A stretch of DNA of 64,000 bases from Tessaracoccus lacteus. Lineage in GTDB: Bacteria; Actinomycetota; Actinomycetes; Propionibacteriales; Propionibacteriaceae. Below, piece by piece: positions 21,777 through 29,882 of the stretch. The DNA lies in contig NZ_CP123967.1 of assembly GCF_029917005.1 (NCBI RefSeq), positions 2,294,001 through 2,358,000 of the forward strand. The letters run 5' to 3'. Position numbers and translations under genes: made by a program. Position 1 is the stretch's first letter, and every line of letters starts with the position of its first letter. The notes under the pieces are model-generated. The model had not been told where the DNA came from, searched no databases, and saw only the letters and a list, made by a program, of their open reading frames with translations.

Positions 21777-24158
21777 TCAGGTACGGTCCTGCTGCTGCCC
21801 GGAAAGCTCAACCGCGACGTCAGAGGGCCAAGTCATGTCAACAACAAAGGACCTTGCGACCGACTGCAAATCGTCGTGCGGCAGTGTCCGAAGGTCTCTT
21901 CCGTTGCCGAGTTCCCAGACGGAGTACCCGTCCTTGCCGTCAGGCGTGCCGTCGGTCTTCCAGGTCCCTTCGGTGACAAACTTGACCTCCATCGTCGTCG
22001 GGACGTCCTTGTGGGGCTGGATCGCAAGGAGCTTGCGACGGGCATCGCCCTCCACGATGTGGTTGCCTTTGGTGTCGATGCACAGCACGGTGTCGCCGGC
22101 CCAGATGAGGAAGTCCGGGAAGAACCAGACCGTCTGCCCAAGGGAGATCAGCGGAATCTTGTAGCCCGTCTGTGAACGGTTGCGCGCCCACGTCAGCCCC
22201 GTCTCGTCGAGCGCACGCGCGAACCGCAGCTCGAATGGCCGCAAATCGTCGTACCCCTCGTGAAGTGCGTTCTTGAACATCTCCATCGAGCCGCGGCGTA
22301 CCAGCGTGCTGCCGATCACGTATGGCTTCGGCTTGAGTTGCTTGATTACGGCGTACCGGAGGTACTCATCGACCGCGTCCGCCGCACTGTCTCGCAGCCC
22401 CTCGTAGGCATTGCTGCCGACGCCGACCTTCGCGTCGAACTTCTGGGTGTCCGTGTTCATGACCATCAGGGCCGGGCGGTAGCGGCGCGCGACTTCGCGA
22501 CGGAAGGCCCATCGAGCGTTGACACGGTTCGACTGCTCGAAGTCGACCCATTCCGATTCCACCGCCTCGCCTGCGCCGATGGTCTGCTGCACGGTGCGGC
22601 GGCGTCCCACGCCCCGAGTGTTCACAGAATCGTGCGAGTAGTCGTGCACCTTGGCGAGCACCTTCTCAACCGGCTCTAGGGTCGGAACGTTGTCAATCGC
22701 CGTGCGCGGCACAGTCAGATGCTCCTTCGGAGCGATGCTCACGGGCTCCTCCGTCCCGGGCGGGGAGGTGAGGATGCGGACCTCCGGTGCGTCTCCGCCA
22801 AGTCCGCGGCGCACCTCTTCGACCACCTGGGCGAATGAGTCGTTCCGGTCCACACGCACGTAGAAGTGCGCAGTATTCAGCCGGTCCGACTGGTAGTGCG
22901 TCGCGCCGGGCTGGCGCAGCACGCGCCCGACCACCTGCGTGATCTGCACCGAGGATTCCATCGTCCGGTCGACGTAGGCGAAGTAGACGCTGGGGTCGTC
23001 CCACCCCTCCTGCAGCGTCTGGTTGAAGATGATGTGCCGGTAGTCGCCCTCGACGAAGTCCTCGTAGTCGCGCTCTCCCCCGCTGTAGAGCGTGAAGTCG
23101 GCCGGCAGGGGGAAGTCCTTATGCGTCTTGAGGTCGGCGTACACCGCGACCTCTTCTGCCGGGACTCCGCACTGCTCCGTGAGATAGCGCCAGATGAGGA
23201 TCGGCGGTGCCTGCCGCTGGTCGAAGGGCTGCTTCGGATCGTCGGTCTGGCTGGCGTCATGCGCGAGAATATTGGTGTTGCAGACGTAGATCGCCTTCGG
23301 TGAGAAGTTCAGCCCCTCGGCCCGTGCGTCGGCCTCCGCCTCCCGCATGTCGGAAAGCATCTCTCCGACGGTCTCCTCCATCGGCGCGTTGAGGCCGTCG
23401 AGTGAGATCATCCCCTTGACCAGCCCGGACGCGACCACCGTGGAGGACTTCACAGAGGTGATCAGGTCCTCGTCGCGGTACTCGCCCTGCTGCCTCAGGG
23501 GCTGAATGACCTCAGCGTCGAACTGCGCGGGGAACCGGAGGGTCGCGCTCGCGAGCAAGAACACAGCGGGCTGTTGCTCGAGCAGCAGCAACGTCTGCTG
23601 ATCGCTGAGGTTCTGCGCCTCGTCGTAGACGACCACGAGCGGCCGCTTTCTGCCGTCCGCGGTCTCGCGGACCTTAAGGGCTTCCCAACGCGTGGACTCG
23701 ATGTCGTCGGTGTCGAGCGCGAAGATCCGGAGGTTGCTGTTCTCGCGGTCGCGCTGGTTGAAGGTGCCGACCGTCGCGAAATAGAGCAGCGCTTCCGTCG
23801 AGTTGGCGACGTCGTCCGGCGCGTAGTCGCTTAGCAGACGCACCGTGATGTCGGGGAGGAGGTGGTTGTACTTGCCGCCGTCCGCGAGGTTTGCGTAGCT
23901 TTGCTGGACTACGACCTTGCCTTTGGACAGCCACAGGACGACTGGTGGGATCTCAGACAGCGCCGCGATCTCGCTGACCGCCTGCGCCAGGATCGCTGTC
24001 TTCCCGGAGCCCGTGATCGATGAGAGCGCCTGGTAGAACGGCACGTCCCGGCGCTTGGCCCCGCGGCCGTACGGAATCGGCTCGGCGCTGTACTCGGCGT
24101 AGCGGTCGGCCATCTGCGAGGCCGCGTCCTGCTGGAACTGGAAGAGCTCGATCACCAA
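21777..24158 (-). CDS. res: Type III restriction enzyme, Res helicase-nuclease subunit, 793 aa
   Basis: An SF2 helicase core is complete: Walker A SSITGSGKTAI (about 46-56), DEAQ box VVVYDEAQNL (179-182), motif III LLASATLRF, and motif VI QITQVVGRVLRQP (near 410). A C-terminal PD-(D/E)xK nuclease is visible as FFPDFLIWAGDTVLCIDTKG (679-698). Res uses ATP to communicate between two head-to-head recognition sites and cuts 25-27 bp away, in complex with Mod. It starts 3 nt after the mod stop, forming one operon. At 793 aa it is shorter than EcoP1 Res (about 970). Confidence 0.92.
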   Translation of the reverse strand: MVIELFQFQQDAASQMADRYAEYSAEPIPYGRGAKRRDVPFYQALSSITGSGKTAILAQAVSEIAALSEIPPVVLWLSKGKVVVQQSYANLADGGKYNHLLPDITVRLLSDYAPDDVANSTEALLYFATVGTFNQRDRENSNLRIFALDTDDIESTRWEALKVRETADGRKRPLVVVYDEAQNLSDQQTLLLLEQQPAVFLLASATLRFPAQFDAEVIQPLRQQGEYRDEDLITSVKSSTVVASGLVKGMISLDGLNAPMEETVGEMLSDMREAEADARAEGLNFSPKAIYVCNTNILAHDASQTDDPKQPFDQRQAPPILIWRYLTEQCGVPAEEVAVYADLKTHKDFPLPADFTLYSGGERDYEDFVEGDYRHIIFNQTLQEGWDDPSVYFAYVDRTMESSVQITQVVGRVLRQPGATHYQSDRLNTAHFYVRVDRNDSFAQVVEEVRRGLGGDAPEVRILTSPPGTEEPVSIAPKEHLTVPRTAIDNVPTLEPVEKVLAKVHDYSHDSVNTRGVGRRRTVQQTIGAGEAVESEWVDFEQSNRVNARWAFRREVARRYRPALMVMNTDTQKFDAKVGVGSNAYEGLRDSAADAVDEYLRYAVIKQLKPKPYVIGSTLVRRGSMEMFKNALHEGYDDLRPFELRFARALDETGLTWARNRSQTGYKIPLISLGQTVWFFPDFLIWAGDTVLCIDTKGNHIVEGDARRKLLAIQPHKDVPTTMEVKFVTEGTWKTDGTPDGKDGYSVWELGNGRDLRTLPHDDLQSVARSFVVDMTWPSDVAVELSGQQQDRT

Positions 24159-24161
24159 TGG

Positions 24162-26108
24162 TCACCCCTCCTCGGTGAAGGATTCGGTGCGGATGTCGAG
24201 GCCGAAGTCCGACAGGATCCGGTCGGGGATCTGGTACCAGATCACGTCGTCGGTAACGATGAGATTTCGGCGGCTGTAGACGTGGTAGACGTCGGCGAGC
24301 TTGGCAGACTCGGCCTCCTCGGCGATCTCCTCATACGCCTCTTCGGTCAAGTCGGTATTCGATCCCGCCCCGGACCAGACGAGGAAGATGCCTTCGTTGC
24401 TGGCGTTCTTCGCGACGAGGTACTTGTACGGCTCATCGTCGTCCCCGAGCGGGATGAGCACCGCGTTGCGCCGGCTGCCGGTGCTGGAGTGCGAGGCGAT
24501 CACGGTATCGATCATCTCGTCGCGCTCCATCAGTAGGAGCGTCTTGGCGTCGACCTTCTTCTCAAGTGTCTTGAAGGTGAACCCGCCGCCCAGCGGTGCG
24601 TGCTTCTTCTTCGCCCATCCTCCGTCGATGACCCGTCGGAGCCGGTCGACGGTCAGAGTCTTCGCGTACGAGTCCCCGCTCTCCGGCCGCCCCTGCTCGA
24701 TCAGGATGAAGCGACGGCCGGATCCCTGGTCGTGGTTGAGCTTGAGCGCGGCGTGGGCGGTCGTGCCAGAGCCTGCGAAGGGGTCGAGGACGGTGCCGGT
24801 CGGCGGACACCAGATCTGGATGAGCTTCGTCATGAGCTTCATCGGCTTTACGGTCTCGAAACCGTGGCCTGCACCAACGATCGCCGTCAGCTCATTGACT
24901 CCGGCCTGGCTGTGACCGGATTCCTCGTGGTCCCACGAGACGTCGCCGAGCACGTCGGGCTCGGCGACGTCGTCGTCGGCCCAGTACGTCATGGGCACGC
25001 GGCCCTGCTTTACGTCTTCGAGGTACTTCTTCTGCTGCGGACGACCCTGGCCGTCCAGACCGAAGACGAGCCTTGGCCAGTGGCCGGACTCCCGACGCTC
25101 CTCGGCCGCCTGCCTGGCGTCATCGAGGTCCGACTTGATCATCACGGCCCGGACTTTGCGGACGTCGCCGGCAGCGACTCCGATGATCGCTGCTCGGGTC
25201 GCCGCATCGTCCACCTCGCGGAGCTCGTACTCAACGCCCCATTCGGAGAGCCAGCGCAGCGCGTCCGACTGCGGCGCGCGCCAGCACTTGCCTGCCGGCG
25301 GGTAGTGGACCTCGCCGGTGAACGGGGACTGGATACCGTAGACCATGCCCTGGTGGGTGAAGGCCTTGGGCCCGGAGAAGTTCTCGCCCTTCCATACGCG
25401 GTCGTCGCCGTCCGGGTTGCGGTAGCGTGCGTCCATGGTCGCTGTGCGCGGCTGCAGCCCTGTCTTCGCGAGCCGCTCGTCCTTGGCGTAGACCAGGACG
25501 TACTCGGTCGCAGTCGACACGTGGCGGTTGTCGGAGCGCGGGGAGTAGGACTTCTGCCAGTTGATGATTGCTAGGCGATTTTCCTCACCGAACAGCTCGT
25601 CGAGCATCTGGCCGAGGTGAAACAGCTCGCGGCTGTCGATGCAGATTGCGAGGACACCGGAGTGCTTGAGCATCGCCCGCATCATTTGGAGTCGCGGGTA
25701 CATGAACTTCATCCACTTGGTGTGCTTCGCGGGGTCGTCGCTCCCCACGAACTCGCCCATGTCGGGGTCGTTGGGGTCCTTGTCCCACTTGTCGTTGTAG
25801 CGGAAGTCGCCACCCGTGTTGTAAGGCGGATCGGTCAGGATCATGTCGATCTGGCCGCGCTCCCGGTACAGCGACGCCAGCGCCTGGAGGTTGTCGCCCT
25901 CGATGATCAGGTTCCGCGATCGCCCATGCTCATCACCGGCGCTCAACGACTTGACCGTGCGCTGGTTCCGAGGACGGACACGACGGCCGAGCTGGCGTGC
26001 CAGCACCTTGCCGGGGAAGGAAAGGTTGACGCCCGCACCGGTTTTCTCGCGGATCATCTCGATCAGCTGCTCGATGGGCAGAGATTGGAGTTCTGTCACG
26101 TCGTCCAC
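24162..26108 (-). CDS. mod: Type III DNA methyltransferase (Mod), N6-adenine, 648 aa
   Basis: This is a beta-class N6-adenine methyltransferase: catalytic motif IV DPPYN (93-97) comes before the AdoMet motif DPFAGSGTT (442-450). The 350 residues between form the target-recognition region (roughly 180-400), including DRVWKGENFSGPKAF and RPQQKKYLEDVKQGRVPMTY, which recur in Mod proteins. It methylates the host site and gives specificity to Res. The start is a GTG with AGGGAG upstream. The gene begins 131 nt after the ychF stop in the same direction. Confidence 0.93.
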   Translation of the reverse strand: MDDVTELQSLPIEQLIEMIREKTGAGVNLSFPGKVLARQLGRRVRPRNQRTVKSLSAGDEHGRSRNLIIEGDNLQALASLYRERGQIDMILTDPPYNTGGDFRYNDKWDKDPNDPDMGEFVGSDDPAKHTKWMKFMYPRLQMMRAMLKHSGVLAICIDSRELFHLGQMLDELFGEENRLAIINWQKSYSPRSDNRHVSTATEYVLVYAKDERLAKTGLQPRTATMDARYRNPDGDDRVWKGENFSGPKAFTHQGMVYGIQSPFTGEVHYPPAGKCWRAPQSDALRWLSEWGVEYELREVDDAATRAAIIGVAAGDVRKVRAVMIKSDLDDARQAAEERRESGHWPRLVFGLDGQGRPQQKKYLEDVKQGRVPMTYWADDDVAEPDVLGDVSWDHEESGHSQAGVNELTAIVGAGHGFETVKPMKLMTKLIQIWCPPTGTVLDPFAGSGTTAHAALKLNHDQGSGRRFILIEQGRPESGDSYAKTLTVDRLRRVIDGGWAKKKHAPLGGGFTFKTLEKKVDAKTLLLMERDEMIDTVIASHSSTGSRRNAVLIPLGDDDEPYKYLVAKNASNEGIFLVWSGAGSNTDLTEEAYEEIAEEAESAKLADVYHVYSRRNLIVTDDVIWYQIPDRILSDFGLDIRTESFTEEG

Positions 26109-26238
26109 GGCATGCTCCCTGTTGGTTCAAAGCGGTGGGTGAGCACGGCAGAGCACGCGGCATTCCGCCGCCCCGTTGAGGCACCGCGAAAAGTGAAGCA
26201 GCGACCACCGACATTGGGGGCCGCGCAGAAGCGGGCGG

Positions 26239-26283
26239 TCATTTCTTACTAGCGCCAGAAGTTAATCCAGTACGGAACTCCAC
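26239..26283 (-). repeat. Proximal YchF-tail repeat (site A), current 3' end of ychF
   Basis: The last 15 codons of ychF (VEFRTGLTSGASKK and stop) include a 29-bp segment, 26255-26283, that repeats at 21502-21530 with 4 mismatches. The shared core TACGGAACTCCAC covers the VEFR codons, the last conserved residues of YchF. Downstream of VEFR the tail differs from the canonical FNV end found at 17191. This marks the crossover point. Confidence 0.75.
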
Positions 26284-27333
26284 CACGTCGCCGTCGGCCA
26301 TGACGTAGTCCTTGCCCTCGAGGCGGACCTTGCCCGCGGACTTGGCGGCGGCCATCGAGCCGGCCGCGACGAGATCCTCGAAGCCGACGACCTCGGCCTT
26401 GATGAAGCCCTTCTGGAAGTCCGTGTGGATGACGCCGGCGGCCTCGGGCGCGGTGGCGCCCTTCCTGATGGTCCAGCCACGCGCCTCCTTGGGGCCGGCG
26501 GTCAGGTAGCTCTGCAGGCCGAGCGTGTCGTAGCCGACGCGGGCCAGCACGTCCAGACCGGGCTCCTCGACGCCCATCTCGGCCAGGAAGTCGCGGGCCT
26601 CGTCCTCATCCATCTCGACGAGCTCGGACTCGAACTTCGCGTCGAGGAAGATCGCCTCGTTGGGCGCGACGAGATCGCGCATCCTGGCCTTCAGGTCCTC
26701 GTCGGCCAGCTCGTCCTGGTCGCAGTTGAAGACGTACAGGTAGGGCTTCGCGGTGAGTAGGTGCAGCTCGTAGAGGGGCTCGAGGTCGAGGCCGGCGGCG
26801 CGGACGCCCTTGCCGGACTCGAGGACGTCCTTCGCCTCCTTGAAGGCCTCGGCCTTGGGCTGCGACTCCTTCTTGATCCGCGCCTCCTTCTCGATGCGCG
26901 GCAGCGCCTTCTCGACGGTGGCGAGGTCGGCGAGGATCAGCTCGGTGGTGATGGTGTCGATGTCGCTCGCGGGGTCGACCTTGCCGTCGACGTGGGTGAC
27001 GTCCTCGTCGTCGAACACGCGGGTGACCTGGCAGATGGCGTCGGCCTCGCGGATGTTGGCGAGGAAGGCGTTGCCCATGCCCTCGCCCTGCGAGGCGCCC
27101 TTCACGATGCCGGCGATGTCGACGAAGCTCACGGTCGCGGGCACGATGCGCTCGGAGTTGAAGACCTTCGCGAGTGCGGGGAGGCGCTCGTCGGGGACGC
27201 CGACGACGCCGACGTTCGGCTCGATCGTCGCGAACGGGTAGTTCGCCGCGAGGACGTCGTTGCGGGTCAGCGCGTTGAACAGGGTCGACTTGCCGGCGTT
27301 GGGGAGGCCGACGATTCCGATAGTGAGTGCCAC
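26239..27333 (-). CDS. ychF: Redox-regulated ATPase/GTPase YchF, 364 aa, with non-canonical tail
   Basis: YchF (OLA1) is an Obg-related ribosome-associated P-loop enzyme. G1 is GLPNAGKSTLFNAL, G3 is VDIAGIVKGASQGEGMGNAF, and the C-terminal TGS domain begins near residue 280 (LGLQSYLTAGPKEARGWTIR). From GTG 27333 the length is 364. The usual C-terminus, VVEFRFNV, is replaced after VVEFR by TGLTSGASKK, and sequence downstream belongs to a defence island. The canonical tail is found 9 kb away at 17191. The enzyme should still work, because the swap affects only the last residues. Confidence 0.95.
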   Translation of the reverse strand: MALTIGIVGLPNAGKSTLFNALTRNDVLAANYPFATIEPNVGVVGVPDERLPALAKVFNSERIVPATVSFVDIAGIVKGASQGEGMGNAFLANIREADAICQVTRVFDDEDVTHVDGKVDPASDIDTITTELILADLATVEKALPRIEKEARIKKESQPKAEAFKEAKDVLESGKGVRAAGLDLEPLYELHLLTAKPYLYVFNCDQDELADEDLKARMRDLVAPNEAIFLDAKFESELVEMDEDEARDFLAEMGVEEPGLDVLARVGYDTLGLQSYLTAGPKEARGWTIRKGATAPEAAGVIHTDFQKGFIKAEVVGFEDLVAAGSMAAAKSAGKVRLEGKDYVMADGDVVEFRTGLTSGASKK

Positions 27334-27365
27334 GAGGGGACAGCTTACCGTCCGTGGACACGGAA

Positions 27366-27401
27366 CCGGCCATGCCGGGTCGGTGGACCCGGCATGGCCG
27401 G
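27366..27401 (-). terminator. Perfect 16-bp stem hairpin after ohr
   Basis: CCGGCCATGCCGGGTC and GACCCGGCATGGCCGG pair perfectly around a 4-nt loop (27382-27385), 17 nt after the ohr stop. It should end the ohrR-ohr transcript and separate it from ychF. Confidence 0.8.
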
Positions 27402-27418
27402 TGGCGCGGGGCGAGGGG

Positions 27419-27841
27419 TCAGTCGTCGGAGACGGTGACGTTGACCTCGATGTTGCCGCGGGTCGCGTTGGAGTAGGGGCACACCTGGTGGGCGGCGTCG
27501 GCCAGCGCCTGGGCCTGCTCCCTGGGCAGGTCGGGGATGACGACCTCGAGGTCGACGGCGAGCTGGAAGCCGCCCTGGCCGTTGGAGCCGATGCCGACGC
27601 GGGCGCCGACGGAGGTGTCATGAATCGCGACCTTCTGCGCGCGGGCGACGGCCTGCAGCGCGCTGTGGAAGCAGGCGGCGTAGCCGGCGGCGAACAGCAT
27701 CTCGGGGTTCGGGGCGCCGCCCGTGCCGCCCATCTCCTTGGGGACACGCACGTCGGTGTTGACCAGCCCGTCGGTGGATGCGACGTGGCCGTTGCGCCCG
27801 TCGCCGGTGGCGAGGGCCTCGATGGTGTAAATGGCCTGCAT
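27419..27841 (-). CDS. ohr: Organic hydroperoxide resistance peroxidase
   Basis: Ohr reduces organic hydroperoxides through two conserved cysteines, present here in GYAACFHSALQAV and VCPYSNATRGNIEV, with the partner Arg in the DVRVPKEMGG region. The length of 140 aa is standard. I chose ATG 27841 with AAAGG at 27852-27856; the upstream GTG at 27850 is possible but sits on that ribosome site. It overlaps the end of ohrR region closely, so both are co-transcribed and peroxide-induced. Confidence 0.95.
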   Translation of the reverse strand: MQAIYTIEALATGDGRNGHVASTDGLVNTDVRVPKEMGGTGGAPNPEMLFAAGYAACFHSALQAVARAQKVAIHDTSVGARVGIGSNGQGGFQLAVDLEVVIPDLPREQAQALADAAHQVCPYSNATRGNIEVNVTVSDD

Positions 27842-27846
27842 GGTGG

Positions 27847-28338
27847 TCACCTTTCGTTCGACGGAGCCGCGGTCTGCAGTTCCGATGAGTCGTTGGTCGT
27901 GGCGGTTGCGAGCCTGTCAGTGAGCTCGTGGAGTCGTCCGACGAGGTCGGCGATCCCGTCGGAGGTCACGCCGGTGCAGCGGATGAGTTCAGTCGGGACG
28001 ACGAGCATCTCGGTGCGGAGCTCCTCGGCACGCGGGGTGGGTGCGACGACGACAATCCGGTTGTCGTCGGTTCGGCGGGTCCGCGTCACGAACCCGGCGG
28101 CCTCCATCCGCTTGAGCAGCGGCGAGAGGGTCCCCGAGTCGAGGCCGAGGTCGTCGCCCAGCTCACGGACCGACAGTTCCCCGCGGTCCCAGAGCTCGAC
28201 GAGCACCAAGTACTGCGGGTACGTCAGCCCCCAAGGCTCGAGCAGGCGACGGTACGCCTGGGTCGTCGCGCGACTCGCGGAGTAGAGCGCGAAGCAGAGC
28301 ATCTGGTCAACTGTTGCCACATCAGAAGTATTGCACAC
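27847..28338 (-). CDS. ohrR: MarR-family organic peroxide sensor OhrR
   Basis: The redox-sensing N-terminal Cys of OhrR is in place (DQMLCFALYSASRATTQAY). The winged helix follows: LTYPQYLVLVELWDRGELSV, RELGDDLGLDSGTLSPLLKR, VTRTRRTDDNRIVVV. Oxidation of that Cys releases the repressor from DNA. The neighbouring ohr gene is the expected target. The GTG at 28338 puts the Cys at residue 15, as in other OhrRs, but it lies inside the operator; a GTG at 28320 is the alternative. Confidence 0.93.
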   Translation of the reverse strand: MCNTSDVATVDQMLCFALYSASRATTQAYRRLLEPWGLTYPQYLVLVELWDRGELSVRELGDDLGLDSGTLSPLLKRMEAAGFVTRTRRTDDNRIVVVAPTPRAEELRTEMLVVPTELIRCTGVTSDGIADLVGRLHELTDRLATATTNDSSELQTAAPSNER

Positions 28339-28355
28339 AATTCAGTTGTGCACAA
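28331..28355. promoter_or_regulatory. OhrR operator (inverted repeat)
   Basis: TTGCACACAATTCAGTTGTGCACAA is a near-perfect inverted repeat: arms TTGCACACAA and TTGTGCACAA around TTCAG. It resembles known OhrR boxes (TTG-x-ACAA half-sites) and overlaps the 5' end of ohrR, so it should mediate autoregulation of the ohrR-ohr operon. Confidence 0.8.
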
Positions 28356-28403
28356 TCGTTCTCGCCGCGTGGTCTCCCCCACGCGCATCCCACCCCTCCC
28401 GCG

Positions 28404-28477
28404 GACGCCAACGAAGTAGACAGACGCCAACGGTATTCGCGTGTATACCGTTGGCGTCTGTCTACTTCGTTGGCGTC
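28404..28477. repeat. Perfect 33-bp-arm inverted repeat of the GACGCCAAC family
   Basis: GACGCCAACGAAGTAGACAG (28404-28423) begins the left arm, which runs to 28436; the right arm 28445-28477 is its exact complement around the 8-nt loop TCGCGTGT. Each arm contains GACGCCAAC twice. Similar hairpins occur at 61253-61304. It lies between the ohrR promoter region and the 3' end of the M18 peptidase gene, so it could also terminate transcription. Confidence 0.9.
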
Positions 28478-28529
28478 TGGAGGGGATGGCCACGGCAGGC
28501 TCCGACCGCCGACCGCCGACCGCCGAGGG

Positions 28530-29792
28530 TCAGCCCGCCCAGTAGGCCTCCATGGCGCGCGCGGTGAACCACGGGTCCTCGACGCCACACATCTCGCGGG
28601 CAGAGTGCATGCTCAGCAGCCCGGCGCCGACGTCGACGGTCCTGATGCCGAGCCTGGTCGCCGTGATGGGGCCGATCGTCGACCCACAGGGGACGTCGTT
28701 GTTGGAGACGAAGGGCTGCGTCGGCACCCCGGCCTTCTCACACGCGTTGACCCAGATGGCCGTGCCGATGGCGTCGGTGGCGTAGCGCTGGCTGGCGTTG
28801 ATCTTCAGCAGCGGTCCACTGTTGGGAAGCGGCTGGTTCACCGGATCATGCTTGCCCGCGTAGTTCGGGTGGACGACGTGTCCGCAGTCGGCGGAGACGC
28901 AGGAGGACCGCGCGTACATGGCGCGGGTCTCGTCGAGGCCGAGCCCGTAACCCGCGGCAATGCGTTCGAGCACGTCACCGAGAATCGGCCCGGCCGCGCC
29001 GGTCGCCGTCGCGGAGCCGACCTCCTCGTGGTCGAAGGCTGCGAATACCGCCACGTCATCGGTGGCTGTCAGCGACTCCATGGCGGTCAGGGCCGCATGC
29101 GTCGACAACAGGTTGTCCAGTCGCGCCGAGGCGAAGAACTCGCGCTCGACGCCGATGACCGACGGCCGCTGGGTGTCGAAGGTGAACAAATCGGTCGCGA
29201 CGGCGTCCTCCACCGCCACGCCGGCGAGCGCGCACAGCGTCTCGAGCAGCGGCTGCTTGAGGTCGAGGGCGACGATCGGCTGCGTGTGGGCCTGGCGGTC
29301 GAGCTTCAGCCCGTCGTTGGCGCTGCGGTCGAGATGGATGGCGAGCTGCGGAATGCGCGCGATCGGGCCGGTCCGCACGAGGTGCGCCTGCCCGTCGCGG
29401 GTGACGATGCGCCCAGCGAGGCCGAGGTCCCTGTCGAGCCACGAGTTGATGAGCGGCCCGCCGTAGATCTCGACCCCGATTCCCGTCCACCCCGCCGAGC
29501 GCAGCAGCGGCCCTGGCTTGACCTTGAAGGCGGGGGAATCGGTGTGGGTGCCGACAATGCGGAACCCCGTCTCTGCGCTCAGCGTCTCGGGGGCCAGCCA
29601 GGCAATGACGGCGCCCTCACGCAGGACGAAGCGTCGGCCGGTCACGTTGGCGAAGGGGCGGGTCGGGTCGACCTCTTCGAAACCTGCGAGCCGCAGCCTC
29701 ACGGCAATCTGATCGGCTGCGTGGTAGCTGGTGGGCGAGACCGACACGAAGTCGGCAAGGTCGTCGATGTGATCGAGGGCAGTTCCGAGCAT
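28530..29792 (-). CDS. apeB: M18-family aspartyl aminopeptidase, 420 aa
   Basis: Di-zinc M18 peptidase motifs are all present: GFRIVGTHTDSPAFKVKP (first His ligand), ASARLDNLLSTHAAL (bridging Asp), AAFDHEEVGSATATGAAGP (catalytic Glu and ligand), VSADCGHVVHPNY and the final GLLSMHSAREMCGVEDP (last His). It removes N-terminal acidic or other residues from peptides in the cytoplasm. The length is normal. The ATG is at 29792. It is divergent from rmuC. Confidence 0.93.
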   Translation of the reverse strand: MLGTALDHIDDLADFVSVSPTSYHAADQIAVRLRLAGFEEVDPTRPFANVTGRRFVLREGAVIAWLAPETLSAETGFRIVGTHTDSPAFKVKPGPLLRSAGWTGIGVEIYGGPLINSWLDRDLGLAGRIVTRDGQAHLVRTGPIARIPQLAIHLDRSANDGLKLDRQAHTQPIVALDLKQPLLETLCALAGVAVEDAVATDLFTFDTQRPSVIGVEREFFASARLDNLLSTHAALTAMESLTATDDVAVFAAFDHEEVGSATATGAAGPILGDVLERIAAGYGLGLDETRAMYARSSCVSADCGHVVHPNYAGKHDPVNQPLPNSGPLLKINASQRYATDAIGTAIWVNACEKAGVPTQPFVSNNDVPCGSTIGPITATRLGIRTVDVGAGLLSMHSAREMCGVEDPWFTARAMEAYWAG

Positions 29793-29882
29793 GGCCCCAA
29801 GGCTAGACCCCCGCCGGCTGGCACCCCTCCTCCGCGGTGTGCCGTTCAGGAATTGTCGGACGGGCCTGCAAAGCTGAGAGAC

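Noticed and set aside
28314-29882. A long open frame that would extend RmuC to more than 1,000 residues
   Set aside because: The extension is antisense to the M18 aminopeptidase and has shadow composition; the membrane helix and family start lie at ATG 29883.
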